This document shows, in pieces, positions 18,501-26,853 of a stretch of DNA of 64,000 nucleotides (within the stretch, counting starts at the first letter, position 1; every line of letters begins with the position of its first letter). Below the pieces are notes generated by a model, which was not told the origin of the DNA, made no database searches, and saw nothing but the letters and a program-made list of their open reading frames with translations. The DNA lies in assembly GCF_025137375.1 (NCBI RefSeq), contig NZ_CP073720.1, forward strand, positions 9,820,501 to 9,884,500, written 5' to 3'. A program made the position numbers and the translations under genes. This DNA comes from Dactylosporangium fulvum. Lineage in GTDB: Bacteria; Actinomycetota; Actinomycetes; Mycobacteriales; Micromonosporaceae.

Positions 18501-19248
18501 GCCGATGCCCGGTGAGGACGACTGGGCCAGGGCGGTCGAGCGTGGTGGCGCGCTCTTCGGTGAGTCGCTACCGAAGTGGCGTAGCCCGGCGAACCTCGGC
18601 GAACTGGCTGGCGCGCTGAGGCGGGCCGCGCAGCAGCACACGAAGACGGCTGCGGATCTGGTGACCGAGCTGCATACCCGGGCGGGGGTGCTCGGCCTCG
18701 ACGAGCACGCGACGGCGGGCCGGCTGGCCACCGCACGGCGGGTCGTGAGACTGCTGACCGGTGTGGCCGGCGAGCAGGACGACGTGGCGCTGGTCGAGTC
18801 GATCGCCCGCGCGGACGTCGGGGACATCGACGACAAGACAGCATCGGCGGCGTTCGTACAGGCGAGGCAGGTGCTTGCCGAGCTGCGGTCCACGCAATGG
18901 CAGTTGCTCGACGCGATCCGGACGGCGGCTGCGACGAACCCTGACGCGCAGGCGATCATCGACGATCTGCGTGCCGCCGCGAACCACGAGCAACTTGCGA
19001 AGGACCTCGTTCCGGCGCTGCGCAAGGCTGCGGGCCGGTCGGCCGAACTGCTCGCGGCGGTCTCCAAGCCGCTCATCCCACCGCCGGTCGTGGTGCTTCC
19101 GGGCCTCGGTGGCAAGAAACCTGGCGGCACCCCGGCAGTCCCTTCACGAGTGGTCACCGATGTCAGTGGGCTTGCCGAGGTCGAACGGGAGATCCGTGCG
19201 GCGATAGAAGGTGGCGCCCAGGTGCAGATCACCTGGGAGGTGCTGTGA
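15574..19248 (+). CDS. pglY: PglY: large P-loop ATPase (BrxC-like), BREX type 2
   Basis: A 1,224-residue ATPase with a Walker A motif SFGSGKSH near residues 65-72 and a Walker B segment VFFLDEMILWLS near 260. The remainder is helical, with an alanine/leucine-rich C terminus and a proline-rich stretch (LIPPPVVVLPG) before the last 50 residues. PglY is the BREX-2 counterpart of BrxC, an essential ATPase of these systems thought to assemble with the other Pgl/Brx proteins. The start overlaps the pglX stop (ATGA) and the stop overlaps the pglZ start (GTGA). Length and motif order match the family. No abnormal features were seen. Confidence 0.92.
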   Translation: MTLLRDLIEIPTSVGDADFVVRASEGADLRRYVVTDDLRRNFDEALSMVGHAITSGRSQAKFLHGSFGSGKSHFMAVLREILQHNPEARAVRGLAEPVAKADDKWLRGKRILSLTFHMLDAQSVEQAVLEGYLRQITALHPDAPAPAVHHSDALLADAARHREDLRDERFFARLGGSGLTPGTGGGSLSAQVARQAGWTAQTYEAAAAQPPGTEERDKLVSALTAAFYTGAVRSGHYLDLDTGLAVITRHAKDLGYDGMVFFLDEMILWLSTKIADHTFVQTEGAKLNKLVESSDAARPLPIASFVARQRNLEEFLGPQVGGTEREALAHVMRSVQGRLGSDIVLADTNLPEITEKRLLKPKDEAARHTIDQAFAAVRGNRDVWDTLLLGAQYGDAGIGSDAAAFRSLYPFSPALVATLVALSQALQRQRTALKVMTELLVARRDTLQVNDLIGVAALFEPLVLHGELPDRPQLKQLFRAARETYLHKLRPLLRAAHGIEEEQAAGHEPFLLDDRLVKTLMLGALVQEVPALHNLTAAKLHALNFGSIDSPVEGYENQIVLERLQRLSDDAGELHLTEGPDPVVSIKLSSVDYDKLLDLVRENETASGVLQQMVRELVGEEFGLASAEGTLGELQHPRDWRGRRHHVQVRFGNVRDKDTLPESALVASGETWRLVIDYPFDPGHRRNEDFARIETLPRGSRTVFWMPLFLTDEVMGRVRQLAKVNYLLGNTGSGDRLQNLAADWSLADRQQGKIYLQQRQQQLRATLLNTLKQAYGAAKPQPSDVEDDSVGVLHTLADGLHIGDPRGGTLKAAFENLTGELLAWAYPGRPALPDDEKPVTRSEMGKILKYAKLASADPTKGAAVDQLDRKTIQRVCNQLRLGELIDHRYVLTTSTSWWSQHLLQGAAQQGYKDHFPVHVLRDLLDKPDARGFDRELQNLIIAVFALDQQLAWYQGNVKVTVDAVQVNIDQYELRHPPMPGEDDWARAVERGGALFGESLPKWRSPANLGELAGALRRAAQQHTKTAADLVTELHTRAGVLGLDEHATAGRLATARRVVRLLTGVAGEQDDVALVESIARADVGDIDDKTASAAFVQARQVLAELRSTQWQLLDAIRTAAATNPDAQAIIDDLRAAANHEQLAKDLVPALRKAAGRSAELLAAVSKPLIPPPVVVLPGLGGKKPGGTPAVPSRVVTDVSGLAEVEREIRAAIEGGAQVQITWEVL

Positions 19249-21947
19249 CGCCGGTGCAGCCGGCGGCGATCCGCCGCAAGGTCGAGGCCTGGCTCGCCGA
19301 GCCGGACGGCGTCCCCGCCATCGCGCTGCGCGCCACTCCACTGTGGACTGCGGACCCGGTGCTGTCCATCGACGGCACGGCGGTCCGGGTCGTTGCGTGC
19401 CCGACCCCGCTGGCCGCCCGTGCGGCGCTGCGGGACCGCGTCGAAGGTGAGCGGCTGGTACTGCTCACCGAGCTGACCCCCGACGAACTCGGCGACGGCG
19501 TGCTCGCCCACCTGAGCCTGCAGACCGTGCGTAGCGTCGACCCGTGGGACCTGGTCCGCCAGATGTTCGGCGGCGTCAACCTCGACGCTCGACTGGTCCG
19601 GGACGGCCGCTGGGCCGCCGAGGCACTGACCGACCACCGGCCAGCACATGGGTGGCCGGCACCGGCCGGAACCGTCCTCACCCGGGAACACGCGCTGCGG
19701 TCACTCGCCGGTGAGCTGCTCGGCCTCAACCCGAAACAGATCGACAGCGCCGGCCTGCTGCAGTGGAGCACGGACGCCCTGGCGGTGCAGGAGTTCGCCC
19801 ACCTGCCCGCGACAACCGCCGACGGGCTCACGAACTTCCTCGTCGAGATCGCTGGGCTGTCCGCACGACCGATCATGGCCGCGGTCCGCGCCGGGCACGG
19901 CGTCGACGCGATACCCCTAGGCCTGCTGACCGGTGCGCTGTGGGCGCCCGCGTTTAACGCCGAGGTCCCGGTGCAGATCGCGGTGGCCCGGACGAGACTG
20001 GAGCCCCGATTCGGCGGCGACCGGCTGAGCGACGCCTCCGCCGCAGCGTTCCGGGCAGCGGCCGAAGCGTGGCTGGACCGCGCGGTCGATGCCGGGCACC
20101 TCGATGCGGACGCGAGACCCGTGCTGCGGCGGGCGGAGGCCATCGCCGCCGAGATCGACGCCACGTCGCTGCTGGCGGAGAGCGCCGTCCTGCCGACGGG
20201 CTTCACCCAGCGGATGCGTACCTTCGCCGACGCGCTGCGGCTTGCCGTGCCGGCCGGTGGACAGGCTGACCCGGCCGCAGTCGTCAAGGCGCAGCAACTG
20301 CTGGCCCGGTCTGAGGAACACCGGGCCGCCGATCCCGCGGCTCTGGAGACGGCGCGGATGGCCGTACGACTCCTGCGGTGGCTCACCGAGCCGGACCCCA
20401 GCGCCCCATCAACCCTTGCTGAGGCGCTCCACCGCCACGTCCGCGAGGACGGCTGGGTCGACCGGGCCCGGCTCGACATCTTCGCCGGAGACGTCGACCC
20501 GCAACTCGCCCAGGCGTATCAACAGCTCCATCAGGCCGTCCAGGCCCGCCGGTCCCGGCACGACGACCAGTTCGCCGGTCAGCTCGCCCACGCGACCACG
20601 GCGGAATCGGACCCGGGCACCATGCTGCGCGTCGAGGAGGTGCTCGACCGCGTGGTGCAGCCGATCCTGGACCACGGGCAGCGGGTGCTGCTCCTGGTGA
20701 TGGACGGGATGAGCGTCGCGGCAGCGACCGAACTCGCCGAGTCGATCACGAAGTCCGGTTCGTGGCTGGAGCTGACGCCCGCCGGTAGCGCCCGGACCGG
20801 GGTGCTCGCCGCGCTGCCGACGGTGACCGAGGTCAGCCGGTGCAGCCTGCTTAGCGGCCGGATCGCCGTCGGACAGCAGGCGGAGGAACGCAAGGCGTTC
20901 GAGGCGCGGTACCCGTCCGGTGTCCTGCTGCACAAAGGCAACCTCCGTGCCGGCGCGGGTGCGGCGTTCGCGCCGGACGTCGTCGCTGCGCTGCAGTCGC
21001 CGGAGCGGGCGCTGGTCGCGGCCGTCGTCAATACCATCGATGATGCCCTCGACCGCAGCGACCCGGGGACGATCATCTGGGGGCAGGAGACCATCCGCGC
21101 CGTCCGGGACCTGCTCGCACTGGCCCAGGACCGCGTGGTCGTCGTCCTCTCCGACCACGGCCACGTCGTCGACCGCGGCCCGGAAGCGATGCTACGGCCC
21201 AGCCCGAGTAGCGAAAACCGCTGGCGGCCGGCCACCACACCGGCGAGCGACGGCGAGCGGCTCTTCAAGGGCAGCCGGGTGGCGAAGGCCGGGGGCAGCG
21301 TGGTCCTGCCCTGGCGTGAGGAGCTGCGGTACGGTCCGCGGAAGGCCGGCTACCACGGCGGCGCGTCACCCGCCGAGGCGGTGATTCCGCTGCTGGTGTT
21401 CAGCGCCGGCAACGACCAGGCGGTGCCCGGCTGGTCCGGCGCCCCGGTCGCCAGTCCCGAGTGGTGGCGGGAGTCGTTGCAGCAGCCCGGTGCCGCTGTC
21501 CAGACCCCTCGCCCGGCCAAACGCAACGGATCGCGCCGGGCTGCTTCGACGGCGCCGCAGTTCGAAGGCGCATTGTTCGAGGTGGTCGAGCTGCCGGCCC
21601 AGCCACCCGCAGCGCCGCCCGCACCGGCTCCTCAGTCTCCGGCGCTCGTCGATGCGCTGCTAGCCAGTGAGGTGTACGCGCAGCGCCGCGGCACCCGGGC
21701 GCCGCTGCCCGACGAACGGGTCCGGGCGATGCTCACCGCCCTGCTCGCGAACAACGACCGGGTCGCGCGCGACACCCTCGCGGCCCTCGCCGGGATCCCT
21801 GACCACCGGACCGGCCCCACCATCACCGCCCTGCAGAAGTTGTTGCAGGTGGAGGGATACCCGGTGCTCGAGATCGACGCCGACGGCCGGACCGTCGTGC
21901 TCAACCGGGCGCTGCTGATCGAGCAGTTCCACCTGGAGCCGTCGTGA
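19245..21947 (+). CDS. pglZ: PglZ: alkaline phosphatase-superfamily protein, BREX type 2
   Basis: A 900-residue protein with the metal-site motifs of the alkaline phosphatase superfamily: LLLVMDGMSVA near residue 483 (first metal-binding Asp) and VVLSDHGHVVDRG near 633 (Asp-His pair). An alanine/proline-rich linker lies near 770-790, and a short C-terminal winged-helix-like segment follows (residues about 810-900, ending VLNRALLIEQFHLEPS). PglZ is the hallmark protein of all BREX types and in Streptomyces Pgl counteracts the toxicity of PglX. GTG start with 4-bp overlaps on both sides. All recognisable metal-site motifs are present, so it is probably active. Confidence 0.92.
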   Translation: MTPVQPAAIRRKVEAWLAEPDGVPAIALRATPLWTADPVLSIDGTAVRVVACPTPLAARAALRDRVEGERLVLLTELTPDELGDGVLAHLSLQTVRSVDPWDLVRQMFGGVNLDARLVRDGRWAAEALTDHRPAHGWPAPAGTVLTREHALRSLAGELLGLNPKQIDSAGLLQWSTDALAVQEFAHLPATTADGLTNFLVEIAGLSARPIMAAVRAGHGVDAIPLGLLTGALWAPAFNAEVPVQIAVARTRLEPRFGGDRLSDASAAAFRAAAEAWLDRAVDAGHLDADARPVLRRAEAIAAEIDATSLLAESAVLPTGFTQRMRTFADALRLAVPAGGQADPAAVVKAQQLLARSEEHRAADPAALETARMAVRLLRWLTEPDPSAPSTLAEALHRHVREDGWVDRARLDIFAGDVDPQLAQAYQQLHQAVQARRSRHDDQFAGQLAHATTAESDPGTMLRVEEVLDRVVQPILDHGQRVLLLVMDGMSVAAATELAESITKSGSWLELTPAGSARTGVLAALPTVTEVSRCSLLSGRIAVGQQAEERKAFEARYPSGVLLHKGNLRAGAGAAFAPDVVAALQSPERALVAAVVNTIDDALDRSDPGTIIWGQETIRAVRDLLALAQDRVVVVLSDHGHVVDRGPEAMLRPSPSSENRWRPATTPASDGERLFKGSRVAKAGGSVVLPWREELRYGPRKAGYHGGASPAEAVIPLLVFSAGNDQAVPGWSGAPVASPEWWRESLQQPGAAVQTPRPAKRNGSRRAASTAPQFEGALFEVVELPAQPPAAPPAPAPQSPALVDALLASEVYAQRRGTRAPLPDERVRAMLTALLANNDRVARDTLAALAGIPDHRTGPTITALQKLLQVEGYPVLEIDADGRTVVLNRALLIEQFHLEPS

Positions 21948-23245
21948 CACCGGACATCTCGGCCCGGCGGCGGCGTGACGTCATCGACGCGTTGCGCCGC
22001 GGTGCCGTACCGATGAACGGCCTGGACGTCCTCGCGGTCGGCCTGGACCGGTTCACGGCCGCGACCGACGACGATCTCGACCGGGTCACCGGTGGCGGCA
22101 GCGTCTTCAAAGCCGTCCGGGGCGAGTACGGCGCGGGCAAGACGTTCTTCACCCGCTGGCTCGCCGAACGCGCCAAGCGACGCGGTCTCGCCGCCGCCGA
22201 GGTCCAGGTGTCTGAGACCGAGACGCCGCTGCATCGCATGGAGACCGTGTACCGGCGGCTCGTCGAGCGGCTCGGCACCGAACAGTTCGTGCCCAGCGCG
22301 ATCCGGCCGATCCTCGACGGCTGGATCTTCACCCTCGAAGAGGACGTCCTCGGCACCGGTGAGGTCACCGAAGACGACGCCGAGGCGCTCGACCGGGCCG
22401 TCGGCGACCTGATGGAACGCCGCCTGGCGGAGATTTCCCGCAGCGCACCCGGTTTCGCCGCCGCACTCCGCGCCTACCGGACCACAGCAGCGGCCGGTGA
22501 CCACGCGACCGCGGAGGGCCTCGCCGCCTGGATCGGTGGGCAGCCGCACGTGGCCGCCGCGGTCCGGCGGGTCGCCGGGGTCAAGGGCGACCTCGACCAC
22601 TTCCAGGCGCTCAACTTCCTCCAGGGACTCCTCACGGTCCTGCGCGACAGCGGCCACCCTGGGCTCCTGCTGGTCCTCGACGAGGTCGAGACCCTGCAAC
22701 GGGTCCGCTCCGACGCCCGGGACAAGGCCCTCAACGCCCTGCGCCAACTCGTCGACGAGGTCCACGCCGGACGCTTCCCCGGCCTGTACCTCGTCATCAC
22801 CGGCACCCCCGCCTTCTTCGACGGGCCGCAAGGCGTGCAGCGCCTCGCGCCCCTCGCGCAGCGGCTGGCGACGGACTTCGGACCCGACGCACGCTGGGAC
22901 AACCCCCGCGCCGTCCAGGTCCGCCTGCCCGGGTTCACCATCGACACGCTGACCGAACTGGGCATCAGAGTCCGGGACCTGTACGGCAGCAGCGAGGTCT
23001 CCGCGCGGGTCGACGACGCGTACATCGGTGAACTGGCCCGTGCCGTCACCGGCCGGCTCGGCGGGCAGGTCGGTGTGGCACCGCGGATCTACCTCAAGAA
23101 GCTCATCGCCGACGTCTTCGACCGGGTCGACCAGTTCCCCGACTTCGACCCCAGGCTGCACTACGGGCCGACGCTGCGCTCCGACGAGCTCACCGACGTC
23201 GAACGCAACGCCGCCTCAGCCGACGAGATCGACCTGCCGATGTGA
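21944..23245 (+). CDS. brxD: BrxD: ATP-binding protein of BREX type 2
   Basis: A 433-residue P-loop ATPase. Walker A is GEYGAGKT near residues 59-66 and Walker B is LLLVLDEVETLQR near 242. Its arrangement (short N terminus, P-loop, long middle, Walker B, a GTP-AFF sensor-like segment TGTPAFFDGPQGV near 285, then a helical C terminus) matches BrxD, one of the two ATPases that distinguish type 2 from other BREX types. It overlaps pglZ and brxHI by 4 bp. It was probably acquired and expressed with them as one unit. Confidence 0.88.
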   Translation: MTPDISARRRRDVIDALRRGAVPMNGLDVLAVGLDRFTAATDDDLDRVTGGGSVFKAVRGEYGAGKTFFTRWLAERAKRRGLAAAEVQVSETETPLHRMETVYRRLVERLGTEQFVPSAIRPILDGWIFTLEEDVLGTGEVTEDDAEALDRAVGDLMERRLAEISRSAPGFAAALRAYRTTAAAGDHATAEGLAAWIGGQPHVAAAVRRVAGVKGDLDHFQALNFLQGLLTVLRDSGHPGLLLVLDEVETLQRVRSDARDKALNALRQLVDEVHAGRFPGLYLVITGTPAFFDGPQGVQRLAPLAQRLATDFGPDARWDNPRAVQVRLPGFTIDTLTELGIRVRDLYGSSEVSARVDDAYIGELARAVTGRLGGQVGVAPRIYLKKLIADVFDRVDQFPDFDPRLHYGPTLRSDELTDVERNAASADEIDLPM

Positions 23246-25359
23246 GCACCGACGCCGGCCTCGACCCGATCGTGGTCCACCACATCGTCAACACCCTCGG
23301 ATGGCGCGACCTCCGCCCCCTGCAACGAGCGGCGGCCGAGCCGCTCCTCGCCGGGCACGACGCGCTCCTGCTCGCCCCGACCGCCGGCGGCAAGACCGAA
23401 GCGGCGATGTTCCCGATCCTGTCCCGTATGGCGGCGGAGGACTGGTCCGGCACATCGGTGCTGTACCTGTGCCCGCTCAAAGCACTACTGAACAACCTCC
23501 ACCCCCGGCTGGAGCGCTACGCCTCATGGCTCGGCCGTCGCGTCGCGCTCTGGCACGGCGATGTCGGCGCGAGTCAACGCCGCAACGTGCTCTGGCAGCG
23601 GCCGGACATCGTGCTCACCACCCCCGAGTCCCTCGAATCCATGCTGGTCAGCGTTCACGTCGACCACCGCCAGTTCTTCGCCGGTCTGCGCGCGATCGTC
23701 GTGGACGAGGTACACGCCTTCGCCGGTGACGACCGTGGCTGGCACCTGCTCGCTGTACTTGAGCGGCTCACCACCATCGTCGGCCGGCCACTGCAGCGGG
23801 TCGGCCTCTCCGCCACCGTCGGCAACCCGGACCAGCTCCTGCACTGGCTCCAAGGACCATCAGCCGGCCAACGGCAGGCGAAGGTCGTTGCACCGGACCT
23901 CACCCCGACCCGCAACCCCGCCCTCGGTCCGCCTCCGGGTGAGATCGAACTGGACTACGTCGGTTCGGTCGCCAACGCGGCAACCGTCATCGCCTCGCTG
24001 CACGCCGGCGAGAAACGGCTGGTGTTCTGCGAATCACGGCAGACCGTCGAAGAGCTCGGCGCGCTGCTACGGGCCAAGGGCGTGACGACGTTCCTCTCCC
24101 ACGCGTCGCTGTCGGTCGACGAGCGGCGCCGCGCCGAGCAGGCGTTCGCCGAGGCCCGCGACTGCGTCATCGTGTCGACCAGCACCCTCGAGCTCGGCAT
24201 CGACGTCGGCGACCTCGACCGGGTCATCCAGATTGAGAGCCCTGCCACGGTCGCGTCGTTCCTCCAGCGCCTCGGACGCACGGGACGCCGCGCCGACACC
24301 GTGCGCAACTGTCTCTTCCTGACCACCCGCGGCGAATCGCTGCTGTCCGCGGCGGCCCTGCTGCACCTCTGGGGCAGTCACTGGGTGGAGCCGATCACCG
24401 CACCGGCGGAACCGCGCCACATCGTCGCGCAGCAGATCCTTGCCCTGTGCCTGCAGGAAGGCCGGATCGGCGATCAGACCTGGCCGCAGTGGTGGAACGG
24501 CCTGGACCCGTTCCGTGCCGGCGGATACGTCATCGTGCGGCACCTCGTCGAGCACGGGTACCTCGACAGCGACGGCGGCATGCTGTTCATCGGCCCCGAA
24601 GCGGAGAAGCGTTTCGGGCGGCGTCACTTCATGGACCTGACCGCCGTCTTCACTGGCCCGCCCGAGTTCACGGTGTTGACCGGCCGCACCGAGGTGGGCC
24701 GGATCGACCCGAGCCTGCTGACCGAAGAGGCGCCTGGCGAACGACGGCTCCTGCTCAGCGGACGCAGCTGGCATGTCACGTACGTCGACTGGCGCCGCCG
24801 GCGGTGCTTCGTCGAACCGGCCGACGGCGGCGGACGGGCCCGCTGGCTCAACCAGGGCTGGGCCGGACAGAGCTACGAGTTGACCCGCGCCACACGGGAA
24901 GTCCTGCTCGGGGCCGACCCACCGGTAAAACTGACCCGGCGCGCGACCGACCGCCTCGCCCAGGAACGCGACGAACTGAGCAGCCTGATCCACCCGGGCG
25001 GCAACACCATCGTCCGCGACGAGAAGGGCGACCTGAGATGGTGGACCTGGGCCGGCTTCCGGGCCAACGCAACCCTCGCAGCCACCCTCAGCGAGGTCAC
25101 CGACCCCATGCACCGCTTCGACGACTACCAGATCCGGCTCCGCGAAGACCTGACGCCGTCTACGTGGCGCGAGCTGACCGCTGACGCCACCACCCGACTG
25201 TGCCTACCGGAACCCAGCGAGAAGGCCCTACGGGGCTTGAAGTTCAGCGAGGCGCTCCCACCTCGGCTGGCGGTCGCGACACTCGCCGCACGAATCGCCG
25301 ATCTTGCTGGCGCCGCCGCGGTCCTGGCCGAACCGGTCCGATTCGTGTCGGTGCTGTAG
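23242..25359 (+). CDS. brxHI: BrxHI: DEAD/DEAH-box helicase of BREX type 2
   Basis: A 705-residue superfamily 2 helicase with clear motifs: Walker A PTAGGKTEA near residue 47, DEVH (VVDEVHAF) near 154, SAT (GLSATVGN) near 190, and motif VI QRLGRTGRR near 341. A C-terminal region of about 300 residues resembles Lhr-type helicases. It is the last gene of the BREX-2 operon and starts within the brxD stop. The next gene is on the opposite strand and converges, with its stop 20 bp away, so the operon ends here although I see no obvious terminator hairpin. Confidence 0.9.
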   Translation: MSTDAGLDPIVVHHIVNTLGWRDLRPLQRAAAEPLLAGHDALLLAPTAGGKTEAAMFPILSRMAAEDWSGTSVLYLCPLKALLNNLHPRLERYASWLGRRVALWHGDVGASQRRNVLWQRPDIVLTTPESLESMLVSVHVDHRQFFAGLRAIVVDEVHAFAGDDRGWHLLAVLERLTTIVGRPLQRVGLSATVGNPDQLLHWLQGPSAGQRQAKVVAPDLTPTRNPALGPPPGEIELDYVGSVANAATVIASLHAGEKRLVFCESRQTVEELGALLRAKGVTTFLSHASLSVDERRRAEQAFAEARDCVIVSTSTLELGIDVGDLDRVIQIESPATVASFLQRLGRTGRRADTVRNCLFLTTRGESLLSAAALLHLWGSHWVEPITAPAEPRHIVAQQILALCLQEGRIGDQTWPQWWNGLDPFRAGGYVIVRHLVEHGYLDSDGGMLFIGPEAEKRFGRRHFMDLTAVFTGPPEFTVLTGRTEVGRIDPSLLTEEAPGERRLLLSGRSWHVTYVDWRRRRCFVEPADGGGRARWLNQGWAGQSYELTRATREVLLGADPPVKLTRRATDRLAQERDELSSLIHPGGNTIVRDEKGDLRWWTWAGFRANATLAATLSEVTDPMHRFDDYQIRLREDLTPSTWRELTADATTRLCLPEPSEKALRGLKFSEALPPRLAVATLAARIADLAGAAAVLAEPVRFVSVL

Positions 25360-25379
25360 CCGCACGCTCAGCGCCGGTT

Positions 25380-25958
25380 TCACCAGGCCGGAAATGTGTT
25401 CTTCCATGGGTGTCCGGGCGGCAGGCCAACGCGGGTGTCCAAGGCGAGGTCGCGAAGTGACTCAGCCAACAGCACTGGAGCGGCGAATGCAGGCTGATCG
25501 AGCAAATCCCATCGATCTTCGTATGGCGCCCAGACGCTGACGTTCACGCGGGCACGATCGACCGGTGTGTTCCTGATCCCAGGGGCCACGCTCGGATCGG
25601 TCAACCAGTCCTGATGGACGATCCAGGCGGCCGCACCCACATGATCACGCGGCACGATAAAGGTCCGAGGCGCTTGCCAAGCATTCTCCTCCGGCAAGAT
25701 CACAAATGCGAACCACTCCCGCTCCGACAGCGCGATCTGCTGTGCCTTCGCGCCGACGAGCCAGTTCGTGCCGGAACCACGGCTGTTGGCAGTCTTGACC
25801 TGCACCTCGATCATGCGGCGTGGCTCGTGTGCCTGCACGGCAAGGACATCAGTTCGTTCGAGCCCGTCTCTGGTCAGCGCCGCCGCCCAGCCACGGCGGG
25901 CGAGGACGGAGCACACCCAGTGTTCACCGGCAGATTTCGTCATCTGATTGTCGGCCAC
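25380..25958 (-). CDS. PD-(D/E)XK-like protein (possible nuclease effector)
   Basis: The conserved part starts with TKSAGEHWVCSVLARRGW and continues with RTDVLAVQAHEPRRMIEVQVK, a D-x(n)-E-x-K pattern (D near residue 31, EVQVK near 50 from the GTG at 25,958) typical of PD-(D/E)XK nuclease folds. The family is often named only as hypothetical or compared with DUF4365. The start is uncertain: GTG 25,958, ATG 25,943 and ATG 25,994 are all in frame and none has a strong ribosome binding site. It lies just downstream of another PD-(D/E)XK-like gene (26,030-26,677) on the same strand and probably shares its transcript. It converges with brxHI. Confidence 0.6.
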   Translation of the reverse strand: MADNQMTKSAGEHWVCSVLARRGWAAALTRDGLERTDVLAVQAHEPRRMIEVQVKTANSRGSGTNWLVGAKAQQIALSEREWFAFVILPEENAWQAPRTFIVPRDHVGAAAWIVHQDWLTDPSVAPGIRNTPVDRARVNVSVWAPYEDRWDLLDQPAFAAPVLLAESLRDLALDTRVGLPPGHPWKNTFPAW

Positions 25959-26029
25959 TCGGCCACCATGCCACCTCTGGGGCGCCGATGACATCCGTGA
26001 TGGCCGTAGCCGAACATCTCGGTGGGGCC

Positions 26030-26677
26030 CTACGTCACGGCTGCCCCGGACGCAGCGATGCTCGCGGCGAGCCACTGGAACTCCCCGTTCCTGCCGGGCA
26101 AGTTCGAATAGTCGTTCCAGCGCAAGGTGTAACTGCCAGCCAGGATCCTTTCGTTCGGAGCGAAGAAATCTGGTTCAATGCCCCACCGCAGTGCCCCAGC
26201 GAGCGTCCCACCTTCGTGGATGCGGAACTGTCCATCGCGGGTCTGCCGTCCGGACGGCGCCTTCCACAACGACCGGTCGTTCGTCAGCATGATCGCCAAG
26301 CCTGTCATGGCACCATGCCGCCCGCAGAACCGTTCGAGTCGGGCGATGTCATTGACGAATCCGTGCCGTGCCAGGTCGGTAGCGGCGTGCCCGCGGATCT
26401 CGAAATGCTCCTCGGTCGAGGGCTCAGACCCTTCCCACGCCGCGGTGAAGTACTTGAGTTCGATGGCCGTCGTCCCGTGTGCTCCGAAGCAAAGCACGTC
26501 CAGATACTCGTTGCTCCCCTGGCGAACCTCCAGCCGAACGTTTACCAACGGGTCAAGTTGATGCACTGCCCAGGCGAACGCGTGCTGGAAGTCCGCTTCC
26601 GAATGGAAGACCGGCCGAACCCGCTGCAGCTCAGTCATGATCGTAGGCAGGTCGACCGTTCCAGCCACCATCGTCAT
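26030..26677 (-). CDS. PD-(D/E)XK-like protein of unknown role, defence-island type
   Basis: A 215-residue protein with an N-terminal helix carrying FHSEADFQHAFAWAV and then YLDVLCFGAHGTTAIELKYF, which fits the E ... D ... E-x-K active site of PD-(D/E)XK nucleases (Glu near 28, Asp near 60, ELK near 73). A further helical segment with RLERFCGRHG follows. The pattern suggests a DNA-cleaving or DNA-binding fold but does not show a target. It is followed by a second PD-(D/E)XK-like gene. It is separated from the HerA-type ATPase gene by 176 bp containing a strong hairpin, so the two nuclease-like genes may form their own transcription unit. Confidence 0.6.
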   Translation of the reverse strand: MTMVAGTVDLPTIMTELQRVRPVFHSEADFQHAFAWAVHQLDPLVNVRLEVRQGSNEYLDVLCFGAHGTTAIELKYFTAAWEGSEPSTEEHFEIRGHAATDLARHGFVNDIARLERFCGRHGAMTGLAIMLTNDRSLWKAPSGRQTRDGQFRIHEGGTLAGALRWGIEPDFFAPNERILAGSYTLRWNDYSNLPGRNGEFQWLAASIAASGAAVT

Positions 26678-26716
26678 CCGAACATCCTGCGGAACGTATA
26701 GGCGGTATGACAGACA

Positions 26717-26749
26717 CTGAACGGCCGCGATTTCAGCGCGGCCGGTCAG
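26717..26749. terminator. strong hairpin between the HerA-type ATPase gene and the nuclease-like pair
   Basis: CGGCCGCG (26,722-26,729) pairs perfectly with CGCGGCCG (26,737-26,744) around a 7-nt loop. CTGA/TCAG extends the stem beyond one mismatch. There is no T-tract, as is common for actinobacterial terminators. It lies about 105 bp after the ATPase stop codon. Confidence 0.5.
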
Positions 26750-26853
26750 TCAAGTCCGGACGCCGGTGAGTTGCATGAGCCGAGCGCACATTCCGGATGC
26801 CGCCATAGGCATTTCGCTGCTCGGTATTGAGCGTCCCGAGGCGGTGTGATCCG

